In this document: positions 11,820-24,635 of the stretch, one piece after another
How the letters are laid out: each line of letters begins with the position of its first letter
How positions within the stretch are numbered: the first letter of the stretch is position 1
Origin: Molossus alvarezi
Lineage: Eukaryota; Chordata; Mammalia; Chiroptera; Molossidae
Reading direction: 5' to 3'
Length of the DNA: 64,000 nucleotides
Assembly: GCA_037176705.1 (NCBI GenBank)
Contig: CM073887.1
Span: forward strand, 89,972,348-90,036,347
The notes under the pieces: model-generated
The model's database searches: none
What the model was told of the DNA's origin: nothing
Seen by the model: only the letters and a program-made list of their open reading frames with translations
Translations under genes and position numbers: made by a program

Positions 11820-12640
11820 TTAATGTTTTTATTTATTTAAATAGTTGCCCAGTCATCCAAACAACAAATCTTGAAACCTTCTTAGGTACACTTCTCTCAC
11901 CACCATAATCAACTGATTACTGATTCTCTTAGTTCTACCACCTAAATATCTCTTATATCTGTTATCTGCTCTCCACTCTCATTGTTAATGTGATAGGTTA
12001 GCATAAATGTGTTAGATTTACATAAATGATAAACAAGAGCACTAAAACCACACAACATAGACTCTACTGTAATGGGTGTGTTCCCACTGTGTGCAAGGCT
12101 ATAGTGACCAGGACTGACACTCACTTCTCTTCTGAACAGTTGTAACAATGTCTTTATTCTTTTATATTAATGCTAAAGATATTAAACCAATGAATCTAAT
12201 AAAATGTGAAATAAACTATTTTCCTTGATCATTTAAATATTGATTAGAAGCTGATCAATTAATTAAATAGCTATGAATTTCATATAATTGAATATTAATC
12301 ACACACAAATATATTTATAAGTACCATTAACATCATGGGTTTTATTAATTTTTTCATTATTTCTATACTAATATTTATGTCTTCCTACTCCTACTACTAT
12401 TCTTTTCTCTTTTTATATTTTCTGAAGTATCTGGTACTATTATTTTGATTTCCTTCTGAATTACATAAATATTGTCAGACCCAAAAGAAAATTTTAAAAG
12501 TTATACCATCTCAGACAAACTGAGATTGTAGAATTTGAGTAACAATTTTAGTCTTAGTGGAGTCAGGGGACATGGCTGCTTTTTATTGTTCGAGTCCCTT
12601 AAATTAGTTTATTTGCTTCCAGTCTTGACACTCTTAAAAA
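11820..12640. other. No gene or recognised repeat
   Basis: AT-rich sequence with no convincing coding signal. No repeat family was recognised between the HIGD1A copy and the L2 fragment that follows. Confidence 0.4.
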
Positions 12641-12649
12641 GATTTCAAA

Positions 12650-12850
12650 TATTTCTAGAATGTGAGGCTCTCCTGTCATCTTTCAGATAAAATACAAATT
12701 CCTTAGCCTGATATATAATACCCTTGATAATATAGCAATCCTATTCCCAAGACCTTCGCAGCCTCATCTCCTACCAGTCTCCCATACAAATAGGCTTCCA
12801 GCCACACTCAACAAGTCTTTCTCAGCCAAATCAACACCCCTTGAAAGGCA
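12650..12850 (+). repeat. Ancient L2 LINE fragment
   Basis: The stretch resembles the mammal-wide L2 region read as '...TACAAATTCCTTAGCC...CAGCCTCATCTCCTACC...TTCCAGCCACACT'. It is diverged and non-coding. Confidence 0.6.
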
Positions 12851-12894
12851 AGCTCTTAAAAACTCTTCAAATGATTGTTTAAGACTAAGCTCTC

Positions 12895-13101
12895 TCTCTT
12901 TTTTCTTTTTAAGTTGTAAAGTACAGAATAGAGAAAATAGTCAATAATATTGTATATAACTATATATGGTACCAGATGAGTACAGGAAATATCAGGGGAC
13001 ACTCTATATAAAGTGTATTATTGGCTAACCACTATGCTGTACACCTAAAACTGATACAAAATAATATTGAATGTAAACTGTCATTTAAAAATAAAATTTA
13101 A
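12895..13101 (+). repeat. Old L1 3' end carrying its own TSD
   Basis: Typical old L1 3' sequence (GTACCAGATGAGTAC, then GCTGTACACCTAAAACTGA and an A-rich end). The 14-bp TSD AAGACTAAGCTCTC occurs at 12881-12894 and, beyond the HAL1 that landed in its tail, at 15212-15225. Confidence 0.78.
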
Positions 13102-15182
13102 GTACTTTCGGTCAAGATGGCAGCATAGGTAAACGTGGTATCACGTCCTCCCACAACCACGTCAAAGTTACAACTAAACTACAGAACAATCATCATTCAA
13201 AACCGCCTGAAATCGAGCCACATAGAGACTGGTAGGAGGGGCGGAGGCAGACAAGCTAGTCCACACCCACATGTGGTGGGCGGATAAGAATTAAAAGAAT
13301 ACCTCTGCTGGGAAGGTCCTCCCTGAGGACTGAGGGATCCTCCCCCCCCCAGAAGAGAAGTCCCCATAACTTCTGACTGGAAAAAGCAGTGAGAACTGAG
13401 GCTCAGGGAGGCTGAGGCAGCTGGAGCCCCAGGCAGCTCCTCTTAAAGGGCCCACGCAAGGACTTACTGGGACTCTCTCCCTCAGCTTGGAGGGGAGGCA
13501 GCTCGAGGGGTGCCAGAGACAGACAGGGAAGAACTGAGCTGTTTGGCACTGGAGCGAGGGCTGGAGAGGAGGCTTTCTCCAGGACAAACGTACTGTCAGA
13601 GGCCTTTGTTCCTTTATTGAGCCCGTGCCTGGGGCGGCAGACAGTCGCCATATCTGGGACTCTAGCAACCTGGCTCACACTGGTAGCCCCGCCCTGGTGA
13701 TTCCCTGAGGCCCTGCCCTACCCAACTTTCAGGCCCATCCAAGTTGTTGCCATTTGCTTAACCATAGGATTGGCCTGTCTTGGATCCTGCTTCAAGTTTT
13801 CCTAAATTCTTTCAAACAAGCAGCATCTGATCTCAGATAGCCCCATACCTCTCGTTAAGTAATACACAGAAACAAACACAGGGAGGCAGCCAAAATGAGG
13901 AGACAATGAAACAGGTCCCAAATGAAAGAACAGAAAAAATCTCCGGGAAAAGAACTAAGCGAAATGGAGAAAAACCACCTAACAGATGCTGAGTTCAAAA
14001 TATTGCTTATAAGGATGTTCAATGAACTTAGTGAGGGCCTCAAGATCATAAAAAAGGAGCAGTCAGAAATGAAGGATGCACAGTCAGAAATGATGAAGGT
14101 GCTAACTGAAATAAAGAATAATTTACACAGATTCAATAGTAGAGTAGGTAAAGCCAAGAAGCAAACCATCAATTTGGAATATTAGGAAGCAAAAAACACC
14201 CAATATGAACAACAAAAAGAAAAAAGAATTTTAAAAAGTGAGGATAGTGTAAGGAGACTCAAGCGTGCCAACATTCGCATCTTGGGGATGCCAGAAGGAG
14301 AAGAGAGAGAACAAGAAATCGAAAGCCTATTTGAAACATTAATGGCTGAAAACTTCCCTAACTTGGTGAAGTAAACAGATAGACAAGTACAGGAAGCACA
14401 GAGAGTCCCAAACAAGATGAACCCCATGAGGCCCACACCAAGACACATCATCATCAAAATGCAAAAGGTTCAAGACAAAGAGAGAATCTTAAAAGCAGCA
14501 AGAAAAAAGCAGTTAGTTACCTACAAGGGAATTCCCATAAGGCTGTCAGCTGATTTCTCAAAAGAAACTTTGCAGGCCAGAAGGGAGTGGCAAGAAATAT
14601 TCAGAGTGATGAAAACCAAGAACCTACAACCAAGGTTACTCTATCCTGAAAAGCTGTCATTTAGAATCGATGGCCATATAAAGACTTTCCCAGACAAGGA
14701 AAAGTTAAAGGAGTTCATCACCACCAAACCGTTATTATATGAAATGTTGAAGGGTCTTTTTAAAGAAAAAGATAAAATGTATGAACAAACAAAATGGCAA
14801 TGAATACATATCTATTGACAATGGCATCTACAAACAAATTGAACAGGCAGAACAGAAACATTCTCATAGACAGAGGACATTTTGTTGGTTGCCAGATGGG
14901 AGGGGGGTTGGGGGAATGGGTGAAAAATGTGAAGGGATTAAGAAGAACAAATTTGTTGATAGACTGGCAAACCTGAAAGAGAAGGGGCTTGGGGAGTGGG
15001 AAGAAATAAACCAAAGAACTTACATGCATAACCAGTGGACTCAGACAACAGTGTGGGAAAAGGTGGGAGGGGGGCGGGATTTGGGAGGAGGGGACAATGG
15101 GGGGAAAATGAGGAACATCTGTAATACATTCAACAATAAAGATTAAAAAAAATTAAAAACCAATAAAAATATATTAAAAAAT
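13102..15182 (+). mobile_element. HAL1 (half-L1) element, full length, not interrupted
   Basis: It starts with TTTCGGTCAAGATGGCAGC (13106-13124) and has about 0.8 kb of leader, one ORF1, a G-rich 3' UTR and the end AACAATAAAGATT plus A tail. TSD AAAATAAAATTTAA is at 13088-13101 and 15183-15196. At about 2.08 kb with no ORF2, it is the cleanest HAL1 in the window and carries no SINE. It is nested in the tail of an older L1 3' end. Confidence 0.92.
13922..14803 (+). pseudogene. HAL1 ORF1, one frame with two nonsense codons
   Basis: A single reading frame of 294 codons runs from ATG 13922 to the stop at 14801-14803. It is broken only by TAG at 14183-14185 and TAA at 14372-14374. There are no frameshifts. 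The product would be an L1-type ORF1p. It has an N-terminal charged/coiled-coil part (KELSEMEKNHLTDAEFKILL), a middle RRM-like part (NIRILGMPEGEEREQEIESL) and a C-terminal domain (IRLSADFSKETLQARREWQ, LEPRL-type YPEKLSF). No EN or RT domain follows. A cis-preference-independent use of L1 ORF2p is the known HAL1 strategy. Confidence 0.88.
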
Positions 15183-15225
15183 AAAATAAAATTTAAATTA
15201 AAAAAAATAATAAGACTAAGCTCTC

Positions 15226-15582
15226 AGCCCCTTGTTTGCAGCATTTAGGACATATTGATAATTGTTTATTAATAGCTCTTGAGTCCTCAGAGGATAAACA
15301 AGTACTTAGTAATAGCTGTTAAATTTTGTTTGAAGGAGTGTTTTCTCTTTTGTCCACATATTGATTTCCTGAACAATAGCTAACTATCTTAGTGATGATT
15401 TTCCTTGCACAAATATCTAGTTGTATTGGCGTACATGTTTTGTGATCCTATATTTTCTTATGGATTTGCCTAGTACAGAAATCATCTTTTCAGAGTCCCC
15501 TCATAACTTCTTAAGGAAGGGAATTGTTTTAACAAGAGTACAGCACAATATCCACATTTTTTAAAAAAAGGTACAGCAGTTT
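15226..15582. other. No gene or recognised repeat
   Basis: AT-rich unique-looking sequence. I see nothing that supports a gene. Confidence 0.4.
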
Positions 15583-15593
15583 CATGGTTTTTT

Positions 15594-15817
15594 AAGTTTA
15601 AAAAAAATTTTTTTATTGATTTTTAGAGATAGAGGAAAAGAGAGAGAGAATCATTGTTTTGAGAGAGGAACATTGACAGGTTGCCTCCCGTACACGTATG
15701 CACCCAAATTGGGAATCAAACCTGCAACCTGGGTATGTGCCCTGATCGGGAATCTAACCAGTGAACTTTTGTTGCACGGGATGACACCCAAACAACTGAG
15801 CCGCACTGGCCAGGGCT
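15594..15817 (-). mobile_element. Ves SINE, B/C form, old
   Basis: Minus-strand copy with 'CCTGATCGGGAATC' box B and 'CAACTGAGCCGCACTGGCCAGGG' head. It is flanked by CATGGTTTTT at 15583 and 15819. Confidence 0.82.
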
Positions 15818-15828
15818 CCATGGTTTTT

Positions 15829-17514
15829 CACTGTTCATTTTGTCCAAAATTTTTGGGAGAGTAAGATCTAGTGCTGGGGATTTATCAATGTGGCCTAATA
15901 ACATGCATTGTCTATAATGGCTCTTAGCATATGGCAACTTCTATTGTGTTTTCTTCGATTTTAAATTAATGTAGTACTCACTAATCATGGCCAATTGAAC
16001 ACAAGTGTTCACTACAGGTCACTCACAAAATATCACAGTAAAGGGATAAAAATAATAAAAACATAATCAGGGGATGGCTTCGCAGGGACACAGCTTCTAC
16101 CAGCCCTTCTGTCTTCAAGCTCTCCTTACACCTTGGCTGACAAGTGTATGGTGCTGTGAAGTTTGGAGCCTCTCCAGAGCTCTGTGGCTTAAATTGTCTT
16201 GCTTTATTATGGGTTTGGTTTTTTTTGTTTCTTTTCTGCCATTTTAGTTTGATTTCAGGAGGAATGGTAATAAAAACATGGGTTCAATTTGCCAGGTTTA
16301 ACTGAAAGTCCTCTTTTTCTGTCTTTTTTTTTTTTTTTTTATGTTTCTGTCTGTCTGGTCTACCCAACTAGATCGTGAATTAATACCAAGAAAACCACTG
16401 TTGAAGTGTTATTTATACATCGGTACAGTACCTTTTAAACAGAAGTTCTACTAAAGTTTGTGGTACCTTGACTACCACACACAAAAACTCTTGGGAGTGC
16501 ACAAAAGATTTTTCTAGAACATTGGCAATTTCCTCAGCTTCCATCAGTACCCTCTCCTTAAGTTCAACTGAGAATGTCTGCAGTCCTGTTATTGTATTGG
16601 CTTTCCTTTCTCTCTTGCTCTTTTCATAAGGCCGTTCTCAATCTTTACTATGTACATATATACACATACATCTAATCTTTCTATGGCACAGTTTTTCCTG
16701 CGTGTAAAAATCTACAAGACAGCATACAAAAATACAATTTGAAATATTGCTTTGGGTCCACTTTTTTCAATTAAGACACCATAATCCAAGTTCTCTCTCT
16801 CTCTCCTATACTTTTTTTTTTTTTCTGTCAAGAACACAGCCTGGTGTCAGAAAATGGATATTTGTCCTACGTCTTAATTTACATATATTATAAAGTAGGC
16901 AGTAATGACAATTTTTAATTGAAGACTTCCCCTCTTACATCTTTGTCAAAGAAAGTATTGCTTCTGAGGAAGAGTCCTGTGATAGGAAAACGAAGATAAG
17001 AAATGTTGAAGGTGGTGAAATCTGATTTCTTCCAGCTAATGGAAAAACTCCACACCTTGTATAACTACCTTAGAACACTATCATTCAAAATTTGTAAAAA
17101 CCATACTAAGACATTACCCAGATCTTAAATTCTAAACACTATCTAAAGCCAAGGCAGGTCCCTTGGAGAAGTGGTTGGTTCCAAAGATGGGTCAGGGAGG
17201 GAAGATGAATCTGAAACACCTTGTTGTCCCCGAAAGTAAGATAATACTAAAAAGAAAAAAAAAGGAGAGAATTTGTTCGAAGAACAAAGGAGCCAACCTG
17301 AAGGAGCTCCCCTGATAGCCAAAGGAGGAACAATTTGAGCAAAAAAATGGTATTATGGATTTTAACCCATATAACAAAATAAACATCTGAGTCCATACTA
17401 TAAATAATTGATTAAATAAATATGGGGCAGATGAGACAGCTCTTCATTATAACATTCCAATTAGTGTAAAAGAAGGAAATAGGCAATCACCATTGGCAAA
17501 ACATTACTGTAATA
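15829..17514. other. Intergenic stretch without recognised features
   Basis: No long frame, no splice-bounded conserved exon and no clear repeat apart from poly(T) runs near 16327 and 16811. Confidence 0.4.
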
Positions 17515-17822
17515 ACTGTCATACTCATGGATACAGAGAACATTTTGATGGTTGCTGGAGGGGAGAGGTTTGGGGGACTGGGGATTAAGAAGCACAAATT
17601 GGTAGATACAAAATAGTCACTGGGATATAAAGTATAGCATAGGGAATATAGTCAGTAATATCGTAATAACTATTGTAATAACTATGGTACCAGATGAGTA
17701 CTAGATTTATTGAGGTGATCACTTCGTAGGTTATATAAATGTCTAATCACTGGGTTGTACATCTGAAATTAATATAATGTTGTATGTCAACTGTAATTGA
17801 AAAATAAAAATTTATTTTAAAA
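17515..17822 (+). repeat. Old L1 3' UTR/tail
   Basis: The 'GATACAGAGAACATTTTGATGG' block is followed by 'GGTACCAGATGAGTACTAG', 'GTTGTACATCTGAAATTAAT' and an A-rich end. This is the signature of ancient L1M-type 3' ends, without coding remains. Confidence 0.75.
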
Positions 17823-18179
17823 ATTTAACAGCCCTCCCTCCCCCAAATAACTGTCATAGACAACATCCACTAAAACTAGTGGGCATGAGGAGATACAATT
17901 TGCATAGTCTCAAAGATCTCTCCCAAGATATCTATTAACTAAAAGGGAAAGACAGTAATTTTAAAGTGGAGAAAACTGACAGAAACCACCTTAACCAAGT
18001 GATCAAGGTCAATGTCACCAATAATATAATATGACATATTGATATTAGGAATCTTGTGATATGATGGACCGAGGATACAACTTCATTTCTGTGATATTCT
18101 TCCCAAAAGCATAACTTCAGTTCAATCACGAGAAAACTCAAATTGAGGAACATTAGACAAAATAACTGATACTCTTCAA

Positions 18180-18465
18180 AAGTGATAAGGGCCTGAACAA
18201 CAGACTGAAGAACTGTTAGACAGTAGCAGACATAGAAATAAGTAAATGCATTTTCTGGGTAATATTCTGGAATAGAAAAAGGACATTAGTATGAATACTG
18301 GTGAAATATGAATAAGGTTTTTGGCTTATTTTATCAAATATTTCTTGGTTCTGATCATTGTACTAAGGTTATATAAATGCTAACATAAGGGAAAGCTAGG
18401 TGAAGTATACATTTACAACGTTTCTGTAAATCTATGATCAGTTCAAAATAAAGTTAGAATACATA
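18180..18465 (+). repeat. Ancient L1-like 3' end
   Basis: A diverged block including 'TTCTTGGTTCTGATCATTGTACTAAGG' and 'TTTCTGTAAATCTATGATCAG...AAAATAAAGTT', as seen in old mammalian L1 tails. The family name is uncertain. Confidence 0.55.
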
Positions 18466-18479
18466 AAACCATGAATATG

Positions 18480-20258
18480 AAGTACACCTTCTGTGCACTT
18501 TCTTCCATGTCCAGTACTAACTTGTGGCCTAATGCCATATTTTGATTCCAGGACAAAATTTCGATATTGTACAGTCATAGTAACAAAATATTTGGGGATG
18601 AAAATCTATGATCTAATGACTCCTTTTGAAATGGTTGTGGTTGAGAAATAATACATTTACTAAAGACTGGCAGTAAGTAAAACAGCAGAGATAACAGAAG
18701 CGTAAGCCTGTGAGCACAAACTTCGAGTTTTATTTCATTGCAAGTGATGTTACTCACATACACATTTTTCTCCTCCAAGTTTAACTGCTGAAATTGCTGT
18801 TAATGAGACCATATTGTAAAATGTGTTTAATTACTAATTTATTAAATTTTCCTGTCAATTGATACATTCTGTATGGAGCCTCTGAAGGACGTTTTGAGAG
18901 TTTATTTACAATCACTAGAAGCAGGTGGTTCTGTAAAACAGGTAATTGCAGGCTCCTTAAACTCACAACATACGCATATTCCAATGTTTAAATAAATAGA
19001 AGCCTATTTTCTTCCAAAGTAGTTTTCTCCCACTTTCTCATAAAAATATAAAAAAAACAACAATCATAGTTTTAAAAACCTATATGGAACCCAAATCAAG
19101 ATTTCTCTACAAATGATGTATTTTTCTCAAGTTCAAAAAACATCACAGAATAATGTGTGATGTTAAAGTAAATAATTTCACCACAGCAGAGAAATTTACT
19201 TTGAGAAAATATTGTGCAGTATTTTTAAACATTTCATGCTAGATTTCAAGTATGTATGTGCTATGTTAATACACCAGATTAATCCAAGTCTTTCAGATTT
19301 ATGCAGTAGACTGTTGTATATGACGAGTTACCAAATTGTCCTACTGCAATCACAAAAATGGTAAAAGGCAATCATTATGAAAGCTTAAAAAAAATCTTAA
19401 TAAAAGGCAATCAACATGGCCCTCATTTTCTGTAAAAATTACCTTTGTTCCTCCTACTTTCTTGTTCCCTTTGAATGGTACCTTTTATAGCATATAACAC
19501 CCAGGGATATATGACTTTTACTTGTTAGCCTTTTAAATGACTGTTTTCAGATACACTCAGTTTATCAAAAGGCACCAAGATTCCTCAGTAGTTCCAAATT
19601 TTGTTCCTTTTTAAGTTCCTCTAGAATAATATTCCTCAGAAAAGTTACTCTAAGAACCACAAGAAAATGAATAATACAACACAGTAACTTGAAACTTGTA
19701 CCATCAAAAAGGTAGAAATATATTAATAAGTTCCTTGAACTTTTCATTTAGGACAGAAGTCAAAATAACTTTCTGAACAAACATAAAAATAGAGCACATT
19801 TATTGACAGTAGGAAAACCCCTAAGCTTTAACAATGTATTAAATCTGACGTAATAACACACAGCAAAAAGCATTAGAAATTCACTGCCAGATATTCTGAT
19901 GCATTATCCTGAAAATACTTCTTATACATAACACTAACATATAACAAAGTATGCTATTCATTTTACAGGAAAAAAAGGTAAGTTTTATCACAAAAACAGA
20001 TTTGTTGGATTTCAGCTTTTGATTACGCATTAGAGATATATTTTAAAGATAAAAAAGAAATACAAGATTCACCCTTAAAATAAACAAGTATATCTATAAT
20101 CCATTAATACTTCTTATGCTCTTATGTAAAACATTTGGAAACTTCTGCACTCTCAAAATTTTGGCCCATTAACCTATTTGGTTTTAACATATTCTAAATT
20201 TCCTTTTGAGAATCAGATTAAAGTTTTCGGTCCATCAGTCCAATAAGGTAGAGTGATT
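18480..20258 (-). other. ZCCHC10: ZCCHC10 3' UTR and downstream flank
   Basis: This lies just downstream of the ZCCHC10 stop. No SINE or L1 was recognised here, in contrast to its surroundings, which fits a 3' UTR under some constraint. The 3' end cannot be fixed. AATAAA on the minus strand occurs at 19799-19804, with other candidates further left. Confidence 0.45.
19799..19804 (-). terminator. ZCCHC10: Candidate poly(A) signal of ZCCHC10
   Basis: Minus-strand AATAAA about 455 nt after the stop codon. It is one of several in an AT-rich region, so the assignment is weak. Confidence 0.3.
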
Positions 20259-20537
<279 letters not shown>

Positions 20538-20821
20538 TTAACAGTTATATACATGGAAAGCTGACATTTAATAGAATGTTAATTTCATAAGAATATTATG
20601 TACATGTATTGCTAAAGCTTTGCTAGCATGCTATTCCTAGACTTGATGCTTTTGGGACTGCCTAACTATTGTAACCATACCACCTTCCCCACCATAACAA
20701 GGTCTTTTACTTTAGCAATTTAACTCTCTTGGATGGAGTTCAAGTTAAGTGTACCTAATATATTACGTTCCACAGCAAATAATATTAGAATAAAGTTGCA
20801 GTATAACAATTGGGCTTATTT

Positions 20822-21043
20822 ATTTATTATTTTATTTTTTTTCTTTACTGATTCCAGAGAGAATGGAAGGGAGGAGAGAGAAACAGAAACATTGACGAGA
20901 GAGAGAACATCAACCGGCTGCCTCCTGCATTCCCCCCTCTGGGGACCTGGCCCACAACGTGGGCTTGTGCCCTGACCGGTAATCAAACTGGCAACCCCCT
21001 GATATATGGGTCAACGCCCAACCACTGAGCCACATCTGCCAGG
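20822..21043 (-). mobile_element. Ves SINE, B form
   Basis: Minus-strand copy in ZCCHC10 intron 3, with 'CCCTGACCGGTAATCAAACTGG' and 'CAACCACTGAGCCACATCTGCCAGG'. Confidence 0.85.
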
Positions 21044-21106
21044 CACAGTTGGATGTATTTAAACCTCATGAAGAGTGGCAAATATTTCATAATCTTAACT
21101 ACTTTA

Positions 21107-21351
21107 TTTTTTAATCCTCACCCGAGTACATTTTTCCATTTATCTTCTAATAAGGTGTAAGGGAAAGGGAGGGAGGGACTGAGAGAAACATCGATATGAG
21201 AAAGACACACTGATTAGTTGCCTCCTGCATGACACCGACCAGGGTAGGGGACCAAACTGCAACCAAGGTACATGCCCTTGACTAGAATCAAACCAGCAAC
21301 TCTTTGGTTCACGGGCCAATGCTCTAACTGCTGAGACAAACTGGCCAGGGC
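21107..21351 (-). mobile_element. Ves SINE, long form
   Basis: Minus-strand copy. Left and right flanks share a perfect 22-bp repeat at 21085-21106 and 21372-21393. Twenty extra bases (21352-21371) sit between the SINE 5' end and the right repeat, as a short 5' extension would leave. Confidence 0.88.
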
Positions 21352-21700
21352 TACTAGTGAAGTTTTATTTTTTTCATAATCTTAACTACTTTAGACCAGA
21401 TAGAGCTGGTCAATACTTTCTTACCAGTCTAATAACATTTCCTATTCTAAGCTAGGAGCAATTATTTACTATTTCCAGGTAGAAGGACTCTGGAAAGTAG
21501 GAGAAAAAGGAGACATAAAGGGAAATAAATTCCAGATGGGTAAAGAGAGAAACATATCAGAAAATAGAATGATATTTAATCATAAATTGCAAACAAGAAA
21601 CTTTAGATCCAAATCATACATACTATTTTAAAATCACTCTTCCTATCCTTCCAACTAGTATTACATATTAACTATATAATACTCCTGAAGCCACACATAC

Positions 21701-21742
21701 CTTTTTTTTTTGGTCTTTCTTTCTACATTATTTTCTTCAATG
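21701..21742 (-). CDS. ZCCHC10: ZCCHC10 coding exon 3 (42 bp)
   Basis: A 42-bp exon. The acceptor TTTATCAG| has AG at 21743-21744, and the donor |GTATGTGTGG has GT at 21699-21700. It carries one base to finish a Ser codon, thirteen codons reading IEENNVERKTKKK, and AG that starts the next Arg codon. Phase agrees on both sides. The parent sequence in human, from memory, is IGETNVERKAKKK, so this is the expected lysine-rich linker between the zinc knuckle and the serine tail. Confidence 0.95.
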
Positions 21743-23235
21743 CTGATAAACAGGAGGGGAAAAAGAAATTCCTGTTAATAGAGTGATTATACATAGCTCA
21801 GACCAACCCTTCTGTTATCCCCCAAACTATTTTACATTGGAGAAACACTTTGTCTTTTATAACATGTACTCAGAGTCGAGTATTTCTTGTTATAACCAAA
21901 TGCAAAGTTTCCTATTGTAGGTTGTGTGTGGTACATAAAGTCAACTTAACCAGCACTGAAGCAAGACATGCTATTTATCAACTTTATCTTAAAAGCCAGG
22001 TAAGTTAGTAGTTAAGATGACTGAGTGCACCATTTTGATTCTTTGTCAGTTTTGAACTTAGATTGATATGGCTAAATTAACTACATCCTGAACAACAATA
22101 CAAAATAAATGATAGCACAACAGTTGTAATTTATAATGAGTTCAGAGTCATATTATAAATGGCCTTTTCATATAAAAAAAGCAACCTTTAATTATAAAAT
22201 AAACATTTCTTGTTCTGTATGTCCCCTAAATGTTCAGTTATATACTATGACAATTAATACTTCGAGACTGTGTTCCCTCACATCATTTACAAAAGAACAA
22301 AGTCTGGTGAATTTTTAGTGAAATATACAAATGGCTTCCCAAACAACATGCATACTAAATCATGTTTTTAAATTACAGAATTACTTCTATTATTATAACA
22401 CTTGTAAATTTAATATTTCTATATTTTGGACTTATATTTCCTATATAACGCTTCTATCCTTATTTTCTGAGTCTTCAAATATAAATATATATGTATGTAA
22501 AGTTGTTTTACACAATGGAATTACTGAATTGTCATTTTGGGGGTAAAATAAACCACATCACAAGAATCCATGATCACTGAAATTTATAGACTTCCATCAT
22601 TTTATCATTAAACCAAACATCAGCAGTCTTTATGTAACAGAGCCATATCTAAAATTCATGTAGATCTATGAATTTTGAAGATCAAGATACTTGTGCAATA
22701 CAACTAGAAAAATAAAAAGTAAAAGTAAATGTTGGGGTGAAGTTATTCATTACTCTTATATTTTATTTTTTAGAACAGAGGTCTTCAAACATTTTTTACT
22801 TACATTTCTAATAAAATAATTTTGAAAAACTATGTTTCTCCCTCACATACTTTTTAAATTCTAAGTTCCAATATTTATAAAAGGTACACTTACTGGCATA
22901 TTATATATTGGTATTTTAAAAAGAAAATTGTTATATGACTTTGATAACTGCATCCAATGAAAAGTAAATGTCACAATAATTTGATACCTACCACAATCCA
23001 CTTAAAAAACACATGAACAAGGCTTATCTTTAACAATTGGTCCTTTTACATTGTCCTTTATTTCCTTTTGAACTTGTACTTTTATTCTGCTTTCCCCATA
23101 GAAAGTATTTTAAATATTCTTATGCCTGAAAATTTAACTGATCACTTATGATACTTCTCTGTAACAAATATAAAGATATAACTTGAAATTGTATCTTTTA
23201 ATTTCCTGTGATCATAAAGCATTAAAACTGTTTTT
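21743..23235. other. ZCCHC10 intron 2, left part
   Basis: AT-rich intron without recognised repeats up to the SINE at 23249. Confidence 0.5.
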
Positions 23236-23248
23236 AAAATTCTGAACT

Positions 23249-23497
23249 ACGCCCTGGCCAGTTTGGCTCAGCGGTTAGAGGCTTGGCCTGCGGTCCAGAG
23301 AGACTGGGTTTGGTTCCCGCTAAGGGCACATATCTCGGTTGCAGTTTGTCCCTGGCCCTGGTTGGGTCGTGCAGGTGGCAGCCACTCAATGTGTCCCTTT
23401 CACATCAATGTTTCTCTCTCTCTCTCTCTTCCTCTCACTCTATCTGACCAAAAAGTGAAAAAATGTCCTCAGGTGAGGATAAAATAAATAAATAAAT
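23249..23497 (+). mobile_element. Ves SINE, long form
   Basis: Complete copy in intron 2. TSD AAAATTCTGAACT is at 23236-23248 and 23498-23510. Confidence 0.92.
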
Positions 23498-23704
23498 AAA
23501 ATTCTGAACTGAATTACCATTACCAGTATGACTACAAAAGTGATTAAAGCAATGTAAAAATATATCATAAATTTCAATAACTATTATACATCAAATAATT
23601 TTATTGGAAATGCATTTCTTAATGACATGGATTTTTTTTCTAGTTTACATATCCATGAATCTTATTGCTAGATTATGACAAGGTTCAACATCAATTCAAT
23701 TCTT

Positions 23705-23771
23705 TTTTTTTAATCCTCACCCGAGGACATTTTTGCATTTATCTTCAGATAGAGCAGGAGGGAGAGAGGGG

Positions 23772-23821
<50 letters not shown>

Positions 23822-23980
23822 TGGATGTGAGAGGGATACATTGAGTTGTTGCCACCCACACAATCCCAACCAGGGCTGAGGACAAACCGCAACTGAGGTA
23901 CGCACCCTTAGTGAGAACCGAACCCGGGACTCTCCATCTGCAGGCCAACACTCTAACCGCTGAGCCAAACAGGCCAGGGC
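23705..23980 (-). mobile_element. Ves SINE, long form, with expanded GA tract
   Basis: Minus-strand copy. TSD CAATTCAATTCTT is at 23692-23704 and 23981-23993. Its internal CT/GA tract has expanded to about 43 bp of pure (GA)n at 23775-23817. Confidence 0.92.
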
Positions 23981-24157
23981 CAATTCAATTCTTACATTTA
24001 ATTTTTATAGATTTAACCATGGTAGACCTTGCTAACTAACTAAATAGGTAGATGGGACTAGGAAGTTTTGTTGTAGTGATGTTAGTCAATGCTTTTAACT
24101 CCTCTCATGTTATATTCTACAAGTAACATAATAATGTATCATTAAAATATACTTATA

Positions 24158-24358
24158 GCATTGGCCTGGTCCCAAGAGACCTGGGTTCGGTTCCCGCTAA
24201 GGGCACATACCTCAGTTGCAATTTGTCCCCGGCCCTGGTTGGGTCGTGCAGGTGGCAGCCACTCGAGGAGTCCCTTTCACGTCGATGTTTCTCTCTCTTC
24301 CTCTCTCTCCCTCCCACTTTATCTGAACAAAAATTTGAAAAAAAACAAAAAACAAAAA
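24158..24358 (+). mobile_element. Ves SINE, long form, 5' truncated
   Basis: It begins inside the tRNA-like region (GGTCCCAAGAGACCTGGGTTCGG), so box A is lost. The 3' stem-loop is also replaced by A-rich sequence. Confidence 0.8.
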
Positions 24359-24359
24359 C

Positions 24360-24361
<2 letters not shown>

Positions 24362-24392
<31 letters not shown>
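24362..24392. repeat. (AC)n microsatellite
   Basis: About fifteen AC repeats directly after the A-rich tail of the truncated SINE. The array was probably seeded by that tail. Confidence 0.9.
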
Positions 24393-24394
<2 letters not shown>

Positions 24395-24635
24395 ATAAAT
24401 TGAAAACTCCTGCTTCAATTTTATTGGGGAAAGAAGTTTACAGACTAATTTACTTTTGATAATTAGGGCCATTCACTTTCTCAGTACAAAACCAGTATTT
24501 TGAAAGATCTCTAGGTTTTTATACATGAAGACAATATACCAAGGTAAGGTTAAAGAGAGGTGAGAGGAATGCCTTTCTTTTGTGAAATTAAAGAAAGGTT
24601 GATGGGAAAGGTGAGCAGTAAAGGAGAACCAGGAG

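Noticed and set aside
23775..23817. CRISPR-like or regulatory array from repeated GA and CT tracts
   Set aside because: They are microsatellites within SINEs; no spacer structure.
23745..23983. Ser/Leu-repeat peptides such as SLSLSLSLS at many places
   Set aside because: They are translations of the CT-rich tract of Ves SINEs.
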